Program-made: the position numbers and the translations under genes | Shown: positions 1 to 12,250 of the stretch, piece after piece | Numbering within the stretch: position 1 is the first letter of the stretch | Layout: each line of letters starts with the position of its first letter | Notes under the pieces: model-generated | Databases searched by the model: none | The model's input: only the letters and a program-made list of their open reading frames with translations | Told to the model about the DNA's origin: nothing | Source of the DNA: Arctopsyche grandis | Taxonomy: Eukaryota > Arthropoda > Insecta > Trichoptera > Hydropsychidae | Length of the DNA: 64,000 bases | Direction of reading: 5' to 3' | NCBI RefSeq assembly: GCF_051622035.1 | Contig: NC_135358.1 | Span: 23,006,501-23,070,500 of the forward strand

Positions 1-735
1 TAAGAGTTAGCAAACCTTTCCAGAGTACGTTGGTGCTTAAAATTCTTTATGAATCTTTAGTACGTAGTATTCTAGAATTTTCTTCTATTATATGGAATCC
101 TACCCATATAACTCATTCATTGAAGATTGAGAGAATCCAAAAACGGTTTCTCAGATATCTTTATTTGAAACAGTATGGTTATTATCCTTGGCTATATCCT
201 AGTGCATTCCTATTAGGGGCGTTAGGTTTCAACTCATTGGAGTCTCGTCGGAATATGTTACTGGGAAGACACTTTTTTAAGCTGTTGAATGGGATAATAC
301 ACAATCCTCAGGTTCTAAAGGAATTTAGGTTTAATGCACCTTGTAAATTCAGAGACTTGAGAAATCGTGATTTGTTTGTTCCTCCTGTGGCTCGCACAAA
401 TATGTTGTCAACGGCTCCTATATCTAGAGCGATATATCTGCTTAACAGGATTTCTGGTGAAATTGACCTCTTCAATATAAAATATACTAATCTGGTTGAG
501 TGGTTGTTGAGGAATGCCAGTGGTTGATTTTGCCTATTATAAATATTAATGATTGTTATTACTTTATCTATGTTTTTTCTTTTTTTTATGATTTTAATGA
601 TGTTGTGTTAATATTGTTATTATTATAAGTTATTATTACTGTTATCATGTTATTATTACTGAATGACCGGCCACAGCGACGCGTTGGAGATCTCTGTAAT
701 GTCACTGTGGCTAATATGTTAAATAAATAAATAAA
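1..735 (+). mobile_element. LINE 3' end (CR1/Jockey-like), 5' end outside window
   Basis: The left edge holds the last part of a non-LTR retrotransposon: a reverse-transcriptase C-terminal region (3-527), a 3' UTR of about 200 bp and a simple TAAA-repeat tail at 710-735. A second, diverged member lies on the opposite strand at 41205-42056 and has the same kind of tail, which supports one family. The clade is inferred from the C-terminal protein pattern and is not certain. Confidence 0.75.
3..527 (+). pseudogene. LINE reverse transcriptase C-terminal region (partial)
   Basis: This frame is open from the window edge and ends at a stop at 525-527. It contains the motifs ESLVRSILEFSSIIWNP, IERIQKRFLRYLY and LLGALGFNSLESRR. 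Such motifs follow the RT domain in many insect LINEs annotated as Jockey/CR1-like. The catalytic RT motifs would lie to the left of the window, so intactness cannot be judged. The protein aligns along its length with the minus-strand frame at 42056-41526. Confidence 0.75.
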
Positions 736-754
736 AAATTAAAAAAATATCGTT

Positions 755-1206
755 GTAATTCAAAACATTGTTGTAATTCAAAACATCAACGATGATCTAA
801 TTTTAGCTCAATCTCGCTCGTTAGCTTAATTTTGATATTTAATTTCAATTTTTTTATTTCATTTTTATTTCGATATTTTGTACGCTACTGGTTTTAAAAG
901 TTGGCCCAAAATCTTCGTTGGTTAAATATTTCCGAAGGGGGAAACACAGTAGTGTATCGTGACGACTTATAAGAAACAATAACAAGGTTTTTTTCGCTCG
1001 TAATTATAATATTTCTCTGGTTGTAATGCGTTTTGTCGTAATTCAAAACATTGTTGTAATTCAAAACATCAACGATGATCTAATTTTAGCTCAATCTCGC
1101 TCGTTAGCTTAATTTTGATATTTAATTTCAATTTTTTTATTTAATTTTTATTTCGATATTTTGTACGCTACTGGTTTTAAAAGTTGGCCCAAAATCGTCG
1201 TTGGTT
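755..1206 (+). repeat. 169-bp direct duplication (755-923 and 1038-1206)
   Basis: Positions 755-923 are repeated at 1038-1206 with a constant offset of 283 bp and only about two or three mismatches, so the duplication is recent. The unit starts GTAATTCAAAACATTG and ends GGTTTTAAAAGTTGGCCCAA plus about 16 bases. The 114 bp between the copies also contains TTGTAAT-type motifs. No coding potential is visible. It could be two LTR-like ends of a tiny element or a local tandem duplication. Confidence 0.85.
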
Positions 1207-2349
1207 TGGTGCGTACGGACCATTATATGTTCAATATCGTGTTACAAATGTGCGATAAAGATACATTCAAAATTGGATCTTAAAAATTTTGATTCTTAGT
1301 AACTGTTAATTCGCGATAAAAATTTCAGTTATGTAGTTATGAATTTACAAACATTTAGGAATGATTTTCGAATGAGCTGAATGTGTGGTTGGCTAACCTG
1401 CATGATATGGAGTGTGTGTGGTGTACATGGTTGAGACCGAATGTGTTGGGGTACACTTACTTGCCGAATAGCAAGCCGGACGAATAGACGTATAAATAAA
1501 GATACTTGACCGAATCCACGCGTATCTCTTGGAATCCTTCACATCCTGAACCTACATACATATATATGTATGCAGTTATCTCTGTGTTTAGGAATTTGAT
1601 TATTTTCGATCAGTTTACCGGAAAGCCGTCTGAAAAAAATTCCTGCTGTACAGGCTAATCATTTATTTAAATCAACTAGAAGATGTTTCCCTCGATACAA
1701 TGCATGTATATGGCGACTATTTCTGATCTGTCGGATGAAATTCCTTCCAAGCCGCTTCCCAGGAAACTTACCATTAATGAAGCCCTTAAAAAGCCAGTGA
1801 TACTTTTAAATACCCCTATTAGTTGACAGATTTGTTTTGATACTACCGAAAGCGCTATAAATTTGGATAACCTTCAGCAAAGTCTTCATCACCCAACAAG
1901 AATTATCGCACTTATAATTAGAAGTTCTATATTTATAAACAACATTATTTTATTCGATCGTTTTAGAACACCCTCGCAATGATGAAACAACGAAATAACT
2001 CGGTCACGTAACTACACATAGTTACATTAATTTAGAAACTTCGTAAATCAAACATCATTTGGTTATATACATACATATAGGTACATGATACATGTCTTTA
2101 TTTTTTGAGTTGAAATTCCTAAGAATAGTCTTAATTGATGTTAGGAATGCGTCGCTTCGCATGCGACAAATGTGGCACATGTATCATTTGTTCAATCGCA
2201 TATTGCCAGCCTTGATCAATCATTACAGTCGTTAACGGTTTAATAACGTGAAAATTACCACTTGTCGTCTGTTTAAACGGGCGTATTAACGTCTTTGGCA
2301 TAGTAACGTCAATTTAAAATTGAAGTGTTTTGATAAAAATTTAAAGGGT
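1207..2349. other. Gene-free stretch, possible degraded LTR near 1390-1560
   Basis: No supported gene is present. Around 1490-1500 there is AATAAAG followed by a less AT-rich stretch ending CCTACA, which resembles an LTR R-U5 region. No matching termini or target duplication were found, so it is not called. The rest is AT-rich intergenic DNA. Confidence 0.4.
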
Positions 2350-2730
2350 TTTTACCTCGTTACACCAACTTGAAATTTCTCAAGACTCGTTTGCCAAACT
2401 TTTTCTTTGTATTTCGTCGTCGAGTTTATATAAACTCGACTTTTGTATATAATTATACAATTATATACAAAAATGTTTTACATAGTGAAATACTTATTTT
2501 CGAGTTAAAAATTAACTATTAAAAAAATATAGTAAGAAATGATTTTTAAATATTTTAAATGTGTGTTAATAGTTCTACGAATAATCACAATATTTCTCGT
2601 ATATTAAAGATATTACATATGTAAATGTATACAAAAAAAAATGTATACAATATACAAACTTCTGTTCAGATGAAAAGTTGAGAAAACGAGTCTAAAGAAA
2701 TTGCAAGTCGGTAGAACGGAGCGCACCGAA
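2350..2730. mobile_element. MITE family A copy (inverted arms)
   Basis: The left arm (2353-2410, TTACACCAACTTGAAATTTC) matches the reverse complement of the right arm (about 2671-2724). A perfect 22-bp palindrome at 2419-2440 lies inside. Related copies are at 15135-15240, 21562-21800 and 57583-58040. The shared interior includes a stretch around TATTAAAGATATTAC. No transposase is present, so this is a non-autonomous fold-back element. The superfamily is not determined. Confidence 0.65.
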
Positions 2731-2859
2731 AATCAACTTACTACTTTTCCTTGAGTTTTACTTAAAAGCTGAAAATCGTATCTAAAGCTAATTTTTATCT
2801 TTTGATATCACACTATTTTACTTTATCTATGTTGGTACGTATTAACAATAGATGAAGTT

Positions 2860-3075
2860 TTGTGATCATGCGAAACTTCGAACTCGAGATTTTGACTTAT
2901 TTGAACTCAGAATCGATCACTGATCACATTTTCATGATCTAGAAAAAATGTGTATGGGTGTGTGTCTGTGTATTTTGGGGATTTTTTGATCACCGTTAGT
3001 CCTATCGAACTGAAATTTGTTTTATTTTTTATCGATATGATAAAACAACTGCCAGTTTATTGAATTGTAAATGAA
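2860..3075 (+). repeat. Dispersed repeat R1, copy 1
   Basis: A block containing GAATCGATCACTGATCAC, CATGATCTAGAAAAAATGTG and TTTTGGGGATTTTTTGATCA recurs at 23950-24135 in the same orientation with small differences. It has no coding potential, terminal repeats or poly-A tail that would classify it. Confidence 0.7.
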
Positions 3076-3232
3076 TTCATTACAATCTGTATATATATTT
3101 CATAGGAAAATTTTCCTCGGCCCACGAACTAATTTTTTTCTACTCATCTCATCTAATTTTTGAATATCTAATTAAAACATTTAATATTATATACAAATTT
3201 CTGGTACATAGTAAATATCAATGTGTCACATC

Positions 3233-3499
3233 CAGGGCCGCCGAGAGGAATCCCGGGCCCCGGGAAAAATAATTTCGGGCACTTAAAAAAAGATCTTTTA
3301 GATATATTCGTATTTTTAATATATAAAAAAATTATCAGAAGTATAAGAAAAATACCTTTATGTTGGTTGCTATTCTTTAAAATAATTGAATAAGAAAGTA
3401 TGATATAACAAGTACGATTTCCGACACGGGGCCCCTCGATTAGTCCGGGCCCTGAAACTTTACCCCCCGCCTCCCCCCCCTCCCCTCTCGTCGGCCCTG
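3233..3499. mobile_element. hAT-type MITE, copy 1
   Basis: The element starts CAGGGCCGCCGAGAGG and ends with its near inverted complement (CCTCTCGTCGGCCCTG). Direct flanks are GTCACATC at 3225-3232 and TTCACATC at 3500-3507, an 8-bp target duplication with one mismatch, as expected for hAT elements. The interior is AT-rich and non-coding. A second copy sits in InR intron 1 at 29960-30413 with a perfect 8-bp duplication. Confidence 0.85.
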
Positions 3500-4814
3500 T
3501 TCACATCAGTAGGTACTATATTCAATTTCAAAAATATATTAAAAAAGTTCTTATGACGATGAATGTCTAAAATTTTGTTAGTATTGAAATACAAATTTAC
3601 AGCCGAATTTTCATACGAAATTTTTGTTTTGTCAAGAATTTAACTGTTTCTTTTTCTTATTTAAAATTATAAATTTGAATCCAAATTTGGAAAGCGATCT
3701 GCATGTGTTATGAAATATATGTTTTTACATGTACCTCATGATTTTTGTTCTACACGTACCTATGTATGTATACATACATATGTATGTATGTAGTTATATG
3801 ACGGCACGAGAAATGTCAAAATTTTTAGCACGCGCACATACATATATATATATATATATGTTGGAATTGCGATAAAAGTAATATTTTTGGTTGATTGGAT
3901 GTGCATGGGAGGCTGTGTCGTGCATATAATAGGCGTGAGGTGTTTGTTGACGACCTACCACACGGAATAACCGCTCGACCTGACCCGACGCCTCCGTGAC
4001 GTCACTGACCCAAATTGCCTCGATTCGGCTTCTGACCCACTCTGCTCTGCACTGCTCTACTTACATATTTTTCAACTGACTATGTGGGCGAAATGCTGCT
4101 CTCATGACGTCTGAGATCTCAGATTATCAAAATGTTGTTCGTTTTTGCGAATACATAACTAACTCGTTTTCTCACATATTTTTGTGCATTTCGAAGAGTG
4201 ATAAAATTATCGAATTAATATTACTGGTAGTTTTGAGTGTTGAATATTTTACGTGGACGATATCGTATGCATAAATGTAAAAATAAAGTCATGGCCATTG
4301 AAGTAAGGTAGGCTTTGCGAGCTAAACTTGTGTTGTTGATATTGTTGAGAGAATCATATACATACATATGTATGAATAAAAATGAATAGTGAAGAAAATT
4401 ACATGTGCGTGTTATATAATTATACAAATTGGTCATTTTTATTTTATTTTACGTGTTTTTGTGGTTTTCAAGCTAACATTAATTTTAATGGCAAATGCGC
4501 ACTTCTCCTAGATTTCAATAATAAATACCTTTATCAAAAGTGTGGGATTCGCGGTCTGATGAAAGGTGGTTGCTTAGTTAGCAAGTGATTTTTTGGGATG
4601 ACTATTTGTCGAAGCTATTAATCGCCACTGTCATAGACAATATTGCTCGGTTAAGCCAATTTGCCACTGTGCTGACCGTTTGAAAAAATTTCTTATTTCT
4701 ATATAAACTGGAAAAAAGAATTTCATTTAATGAGTTTGCGTGTAAAATAATTTCAAAGCTCATTTAAAAGTCTGCTAACATGTATAACATTTAAGAAGAT
4801 GTATGTATTTTTAG
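3500..4814. other. Gene-free AT-rich stretch
   Basis: Contains short TACATATGTA microsatellites (about 3765-3800 and 3838-3860) and a less AT-rich patch at about 3895-4070. The small open frames here have no recognisable motifs. No gene is supported. Confidence 0.5.
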
Positions 4815-4905
4815 CGAAAAACAGACACGAGGGGAAGCGTGTTGGACAGGCCTTCGTCCAGCTGTGGGTGGTGAATGGCTCTAAACGATGATGATAATGT
4901 ATTGT
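4815..4905 (+). mobile_element. RTE-type LINE, 3' end fragment
   Basis: About 90 bp matches the last codons of the RTE-type element at 9197-6235. Translation of 4832-4882 gives KRVGQAFVQLWVVNGSK, compared with KRVGEAFIQQWMASGCK there, and is followed by a GATGATGATAATG tail. It is a 5'-truncated insertion on the plus strand. Confidence 0.7.
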
Positions 4906-5208
4906 CAAATTTTTTTCAAAAAATAATACCTTCTTTCAAAGGTGAAAATGCACTCTTTTTTACATTTTCCAAATCATTCTGTTTATAAACAGTGGCAGTA
5001 CCAAATATAATATATCATTGCCTAATCAAGTGTCGCATTTTATTCTAAGTAAAATTAATAAATGGATTGTGTCTGTCTGCGCCTTTAACTTCTTCTTAAG
5101 ACTAGGGGCAAAAACGTACACAAACGTCCTCGTTTCTTCCAGCTGGGAAAGGCGTTCTTCAGGTTATTGCTAATTCGTACGATCTTATTATTTCGATAAG
5201 TTTTTCCT

Positions 5209-5411
5209 ACGTTTCTTCAAATATAAGAATCGCCGCTTTCAGTCACTGTCAAATCTATGCCAATACATGGAAAATATATCACCGAAAACAATCCAGTGGG
5301 TGATTTTGGCTTGGCATACATAGATCAGGCGTGCTAACGTTTTTTTAAATGTGCAAACTATCTAAAAAAAAAAAACACCTGCCGCTTACGATTCTGTGTG
5401 TCTGCGCCTTA
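5209..5411 (+). repeat. Dispersed repeat R2, copy 1
   Basis: The block begins near TTTCTTCAAATATAAGA and contains TCACCGAAAACAATCCA. It ends with AACTATCTAAAAAAAAAAAA and TTCTGTGTGTCTGCGCC. Related copies are at 24440-24710 and, interrupted by an insertion, at 12066-12250 plus 12990-13055. It is non-coding and of unknown class. Confidence 0.65.
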
Positions 5412-6126
5412 ATAGACTATTAGTTACTAACATGTATCTAACGGAGTAGGCTTTTCCTTCAAAATGTAGTCAGCTTGGATAAGAACATTTCTTGAATAAA
5501 ATCACTTAATCTTAAACACTTATTTGTCTTCTAATACTTTAATTTAATACGTTTAAAGCCTGTCTCAGTATCACTGAGCCTTTATTTTTATTTTAAGAAT
5601 GATTCCCCAGTAATTTTTGATTGCGAAATATTTAGTTTGACCCATAGTGGACGTTTTTCTGATATATTTTGGTGAAGTATTAATTCACCGGTTCGGTATG
5701 CGGAAGTTAAACAGCTCTACAAATATGTATACACCAGGTAGTTTCATATATGTGTGTTTGTCGATATCATTTCGATAATAGAGGGCAACGTACCGGGTTC
5801 GAGCAAACGGTTATCTCTCATATCCATTCATCATCCCGAGGGGCCACACCCTCTCGAGTACACACCTCAACTGTGGGTACATATGCCTACATTGTACTTA
5901 CATACATGTAGTGTGTACTATAATACAAGTGTGCGTAAATAAACAGGTCTCTGCATCTCTTGACAGTTCAAGCACCTCACCAAAGCGCTCAATTGCGTGT
6001 TGTGTTTGTTATCTTCGTCCGAGAAAGGGGGAATTGCAACAGAATATGTAATACAAAAAAATCAATGAAGGCAAATTCTTATGGAGAGTTAATTTTTGCA
6101 ATTAAAATTTGCCGTAGATATATATC

Positions 6127-6129
<3 letters not shown>
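5412..6129. other. Unresolved stretch, LTR-like piece near 5750-5960
   Basis: No gene is supported. At 5937-5943 AATAAAC is followed by a CTCTTGACAG segment, which could be the polyadenylation region of an LTR. Termini and target duplication were not found. The 62-codon frame at 5754-5942 has no recognisable domain. Confidence 0.35.

Positions 6130-6223
<94 letters not shown>
6130..6223. repeat. (AT)n microsatellite
   Basis: About 94 bp of perfect AT dinucleotide repeat. It directly abuts the ATC/GAT-repeat 3' tail of the RTE element. Confidence 0.95.
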
Positions 6224-6225
<2 letters not shown>

Positions 6226-9200
6226 TCATCATCATCATTTACAGCCACTCGCCATCCACTGCTGGATGAAGGCCTCTCCAACACGCTTCCACCCGTCTCT
6301 GTTTTGCGCAACACTCATCCATCTCACCCCGCACATTTTCCTAATTTCGTTCACCCATCTTCCTTGCGGTCTTCCTTTTACCCTTTTGCATTCTCTCGGG
6401 TACCATTCAAGCAATTCTTTTGTCCACCTTTCGTCCATCCTCCTAGCTACGTGACCCGCCCATTGCCATTTCAATCTCTTCACTCTATCCACTATGTCCA
6501 CTACTCTTGTCATACTTCTCACCCACGTGTTCCGCTTTCTGTCTTTTCTCGTTATGCCAAGCATACAGCGCTCCATACTTCTTTGAGTGCATTGGATTTT
6601 ATGTAGCATCTTGGTGTTCAGTGTCCAAGTTTCACATCCATACGTCATCACTGGCAAAACGCATTGATCAAAGATCTTTTTCTTCAGGCAGAGTGGCATT
6701 TTTGATTTAAAAACAGCATTCATCCGTCCAAATGCACTCCATCCTAATTTCATACGTCTCTTTATCTCTTCATCTTTATTACCAGACATGTCAATTATTT
6801 GACCTAAATATAAATAATTATTTACTACTTCTACTGGTTTATCATCTAATGGGATGCTATCAGGCATGCAATACCTATTGAACATTAGTTTGGTCTTATC
6901 TACGTTAATTTTTAATTCTACTTATATATTCTACTTTCCCTGTCCAGCTGTGTTAGTCTGTTAAGTAGGTCAGCTGAATCACGAGCTATTAAAACTATAT
7001 CGTCTGCGAACCGAAGGTGACTCAAGAAGCGACCGTTGATGCTTACTCCGGCTTTGTCCCATTCCAAGTTCCTGAAAACTCCCTCAAGCACCGCATTGAA
7101 TAACTTGGGCGAGATTGTATCTCCTTGTCTTACTCCTTTTCTTATGCTAAATCTATCTGTACCTGAAAAAAATTTAACCGAAGCTGTGGCATTCTTATAT
7201 ATTGCAGCTAACAGCCCCACATAGGGTTCCGGTACTCCCTGTGTTTGTAGAGCGTTAAGTACTGCATTGTGGCTCACTGTATCGAAGGCTTTCTCATAAT
7301 CGACGAAACCTAGGCACAATGGCCGTTGATATTCGTTGGCGCGTTCGATTAGTTCGCCAACTACTTGGAGGTGGTCCATTGTACTGAAATTTGCCCTAAA
7401 TCCTGCCTGTTCTATAGGTTGGTTCTCGTCGAGGATATTCTTCAGCCTTTCTGTAATAACCTTCGTGAAGAGCTTGTAGACCGCTGAAAGTAAACTAATG
7501 GGTCGGTAGTTCTTGATATCGCTTTTATCACCTTTTTTGTGTATTAAGATGATAGTTGCGTTATTCCATCCTTCTGGTATAGCTTGGTTCTGGATGCATT
7601 TGCTGAAAAGCCTAGCTAAGATATTATTTAGGGGGGAGCCGCCACATTTTAGTAAGTCAATGTGAATATTATCTTCCCCTGGGGTTTTACCGTTCTTTGC
7701 AGTTTTTAGCGCGGCCTCTACTTCGCTAGGCAATACTGCAGGAACCCTTTGGCCGTTTGTCGATTCCAGAGCGGGGGATTGGCCGTTGTCGTTCTCGTAT
7801 AGTTTTGCATAGAACGTGTAAACTCTGTCTATGATTTCTTCTCTATTCCTAATTATTACTCCGCTCTCTGATCTGATTGCGATCAATTGGTTTTTGCCTA
7901 AGAAAAGATCCTGTTTGCACTTTTTCAGGCTACGGTTATTCTTAATGGTACTTTCTATTAACTTGCTGTTAAAATCCCTGACATCCCTGACTATTCTCTT
8001 TTTAATTTCCTTACTTACTAGATTGTATTCTTGCTTATTATTATCCCTATCTAAACTCCTTTTATGCTTAATTAGGTTTTTTGTTTCCGCTGAAATTTTG
8101 CTTAATTTAATCTGTTTCCTGAATCCACCTAATTTCTTACCTATTGAGGTTAGAACCGAACTAATTACAGTGTTCAATTCCTCGATGTCTGCTTCTGGGT
8201 TTAATTTCTCGTATCTATTTCCAAGTTCGAGTTCGAATTCCTTTTTCCTAGACCTTAGTTGAGCGAAGTCTGGAGAGCTACTGCATCCTTTTATTAGTTT
8301 CCTACGTTCGCAATTTATATTAATGGCCATCTTGGCCCGGACTAATCTGTGATCGCTACCTATATCTACTTTACTTAAAACACTAACGTCTTTAACGGAG
8401 TGCAGGGTATTTGTTAGGATGAAATCTATTTCGTTCCTGTCTCCTTTAGGACTCTCCCAAGTCCACTTATTGTTTGCGTTTTTCCTGAAAAATGAATTAG
8501 TGATAAAGAGCCTGTTGTGTTCTGCGAATTCTATGAGGCGATCGCCTCTGTCGTTTCTTTGGCCGGTACCAAAATTGCCTACTGCTCTTTCTGTGTTTGC
8601 CTTTTGTCCTATTTTTGCGTTAAAGTCGCCCATGATTATTTTAAAGTGGTGGCGGCTATTATCGTATGCGCCCTGTAGTTTTTCGTAGAAGTCTTCTATT
8701 TCCTCGTCTGGGTGGCTAGATGTGGGGGCGTACACTTGGAAGATTTGACAAGTGTACCTGCTCGAGATTCTTAATACTACATAGCATATACGTTCCGATA
8801 TGTCGCTTATTTCTATAATATTTCTTTCTATTCTCTTATTGATAAGAAACCCTACTCCTCCTATTCTACCATTTGGTAGCCCTCTCCAGTAGAGACAGTT
8901 ACCACTTTTTAGGATTATTTGGTTTTCCTGTTTTCGTCTTACTTCGCTAAGTCCTACTAAATCCCATTTGATACTTTCTAATTCATTCTCTAATGCATGC
9001 ACACTTCCTTCACTCGATAACGTTCTTACATTGTACGTGGCTAAATACAGGTTTCTATTAACTAAGCTATCATCCATCGTCACTCTTACCTTGTTGGAGG
9101 TTTGGATATTATTTTTCTCGCATTTATCCAAGATGTGTTGAGAAAAAGGCGGTACTTGAGAGAGATTTCCATTCAAGGAGTGAGTTCTTACCGCCATAGA

Positions 9201-9240
9201 CTCTTCTCTGTGGTCAGCTTTGTCTGATAGTCATCCTAGG
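6222..9240 (-). mobile_element. Nearly full-length RTE-clade LINE
   Basis: One long minus-strand coding unit carries an endonuclease and a reverse transcriptase. It ends in a GATGAT trinucleotide tail (plus-strand 6222-6238), the usual 3' end of RTE-clade elements. The stop codon lies inside that tail, so there is essentially no 3' UTR. The 5' boundary is uncertain; coding begins at 9197 and about 40 bp of leader is assumed. Confidence 0.85.
6235..9197 (-). pseudogene. RTE-type endonuclease/reverse transcriptase, one frameshift
   Basis: Starting at 9197, the protein has an apurinic-like endonuclease over residues about 50-290 (motifs LATYNVRTL, GLSEVRRK, IMGDFNAKIG, IDFILTNT, GSDHRLV). The reverse transcriptase spans about 480-760 (NYRPISLLSAVYKLFTK, QAGFRANFSTMDHL, FVDYEKAFDTV, RKGVRQGDTISPKLF, FADDIVL at about 7010-6990). 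The frame breaks near 6920 through what looks like a 5-base TATAT insertion. It resumes in another frame as VELKINVDKTKLMFNRYCM and runs to TGA at 6237-6235, with the usual CETWTL and GHVARRMD motifs. Joined, the length (about 985 residues) suits an RTE ORF. Only this single lesion was seen, so the copy is young but probably not autonomous. Confidence 0.88.
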
Positions 9241-10433
<1,193 letters not shown>

Positions 10434-10439
10434 ATTAAT

Positions 10440-10590
10440 TTATTTATTTACTAGTGATAAGCCCGATGAATTATCATCCCACGGATTATGGCATATTAAA
10501 TTATTCAATAAAAAAATATACATTTAAAGTAAGATAAAAAAATTAATAGATAAAATTATTTATTAAATGAGTTGAATTGCAAAATTGTTT
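10440..10590 (-). mobile_element. Helitron-like 3' terminus next to AT tract
   Basis: Read on the minus strand, the sequence has GATGATAATTCATC (short stem), then GGGCTTATCA, then CTAG at 10454-10451 followed by T. This is the hairpin plus CTAG end expected for Helitron-type elements. A second member is on the plus strand ending at 32898, and a degraded one is at about 25541-25600. The segment at about 10564-10585 (GAGTTGAATTGCAAAATTG) is also shared with the 32.6 kb copy. Confidence 0.55.
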
Positions 10591-10617
10591 AAATACACTA
10601 AATATAATAAGAGCTCG

Positions 10618-10800
10618 GCCTGTGGGCTGAAATTGGAATCGAGAATCGGGACTGAAATAGGAATCGGCTATCGGAACTGATATAGGAATCGAGAGTCGGA
10701 CCTGAAATCAGAATCGGGAATCGGAATTGAAATTGGAATCGGGAATCAGAAGTGATATAGGAATCGGGATTCGAGGATAGGAACTGAAATCGGAATCGAA
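10618..10800 (+). repeat. Degenerate minisatellite, unit about 26 bp
   Basis: Repeated variants of ACTGAAATAGGAATCGG, separated by GAATCGGA-type spacers, occur about six times. The reverse complement of the same motif makes up the array at 19530-19910, so the two arrays belong to one family in opposite orientation. Confidence 0.75.
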
Positions 10801-11273
10801 ATTATATAAAGTTTATGCATTTTATCAATCTATGTTTGTCGAGCATTATATCACACACACAGACAGAATAGCGTCATTATTAATGACTCATTATATATAA
10901 TTTAAGAATACTTGATTGGGAAAGGCAAGAAATTAAAAAAAAAGTTTGTATTGTTGTCGGACTTTGCTTTTTTCATCTAACAGTGGAAATTGTGATTGGT
11001 AAATGTTTCCCCGTCAGTTTTGATTTGTTATTGTGGAACAAATAGTCGATTTGTTTTCTCATTGACGTGTTGTTTTCGAGTCGGAACTGAAATATTTGTT
11101 GAAGAAATTATGGCAGTTTTTATCTTAAAAAAAAAATACGCACGGTATTCCTTCATCCATCGTATTGATTATTGCGCCATTAACGTTTATGTATGTACTT
11201 ATTCAAAAGCGTTTTCGGAGATACAAATACATATGTATTTAAATTAATATATATGTATTGAAATTTAAATTAA

Positions 11274-11308
<35 letters not shown>

Positions 11309-12065
11309 TAAATTATACATATGTATTTAAATTAATATATAATTAATACATATGTATTGTAAATACATATGTATTGCCATATATATGGTATTAAAATCAA
11401 TGTACGGAATGTTGGTAGGAAAATTAAATTAAAATAAAATGACTATATTTATATTGGTTCTCCAAAATTTCCATTTTGGTGAGCTCATATAAATATGCCA
11501 TAGATATTGGGTGACCAGGTGATGGATATGTAGCAGATGTGTGTTTTCTCCCGCAGAATATTCCCACATATACCAAGACGAATGCTTCAGCGACAATGTT
11601 TTTGCTTCGTGACTCACGCTCTGGAATGTCGTATCAAACGACTTGTCTTTCGCCTTTTCCTATCTATAATACTTATGTATATACATATATGTACATACAT
11701 GTGTGTTACAACCACTTTGTATATACATACATATTTATTCCATTTAAACAGTTAGTATACAATTCTTTGAGAATTGCTCTCGTTTTAATATCATACAAAT
11801 AAATTTTGCATTTACATACATATTTTGATTGATTTTTAAATGCTTTTTATTATTACGAAATTATGTTCACAATACATCTTATATCTATTTTAATAGCTAC
11901 TGATCTACTGATCATTTTCTATTTTACAATTTTAATTTAATTTGGTTAGTAATCACAGTATTATATTATTCTAATGTTAATCTAAAGCATAATAGGAAAA
12001 AGAGCTCAAAAACCTATTTATAATCCTTACATATTTGATTTTGTAGTGACGTACTCTTTGTCGAC
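10801..12065. other. Gene-free AT-rich stretch
   Basis: Contains palindromic TACATATGTA/TTAATATATA repeats at about 11220-11400. Short open frames at 10996-11247 and 11537-11802 show no domain. No gene is supported. Confidence 0.5.
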
Positions 12066-12250
12066 TCAAACTCTCTTTGAACTCCCCGTTGTGGGGGTTC
12101 TTCTGAGTTTCTTCAAATATGGGATCCCGTTATCGATCACTGTCAAGCAAAGATAAAATTTTACCGAAAACACTCCAGGGGTTTCGGGACGGTGTGTTAG
12201 GCGTGCTATGAATATGTGCGGGCATGCCACATTTTTCGCATGTTTAAAAG
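12066..12250 (+). repeat. Dispersed repeat R2, copy 2 (left part)
   Basis: This matches the left part of R2 (TTTCTTCAAATATG, TCACTGTCAAGCAAAGATAA, AAAATTTTACCGAAAAC). The copy is interrupted after GTTTAAAAG by the element at 12251-12989. Its right part (TATCTAAAAAAAAAAAACAC, TTCCTGTGTGATTTCGCCC) continues at 12990-13055. Confidence 0.65.

Noticed and set aside
6235..6885. Separate 216-codon gene on the minus strand
   Set aside because: It is the C-terminal part of the RTE polyprotein after the frameshift, not an independent gene.
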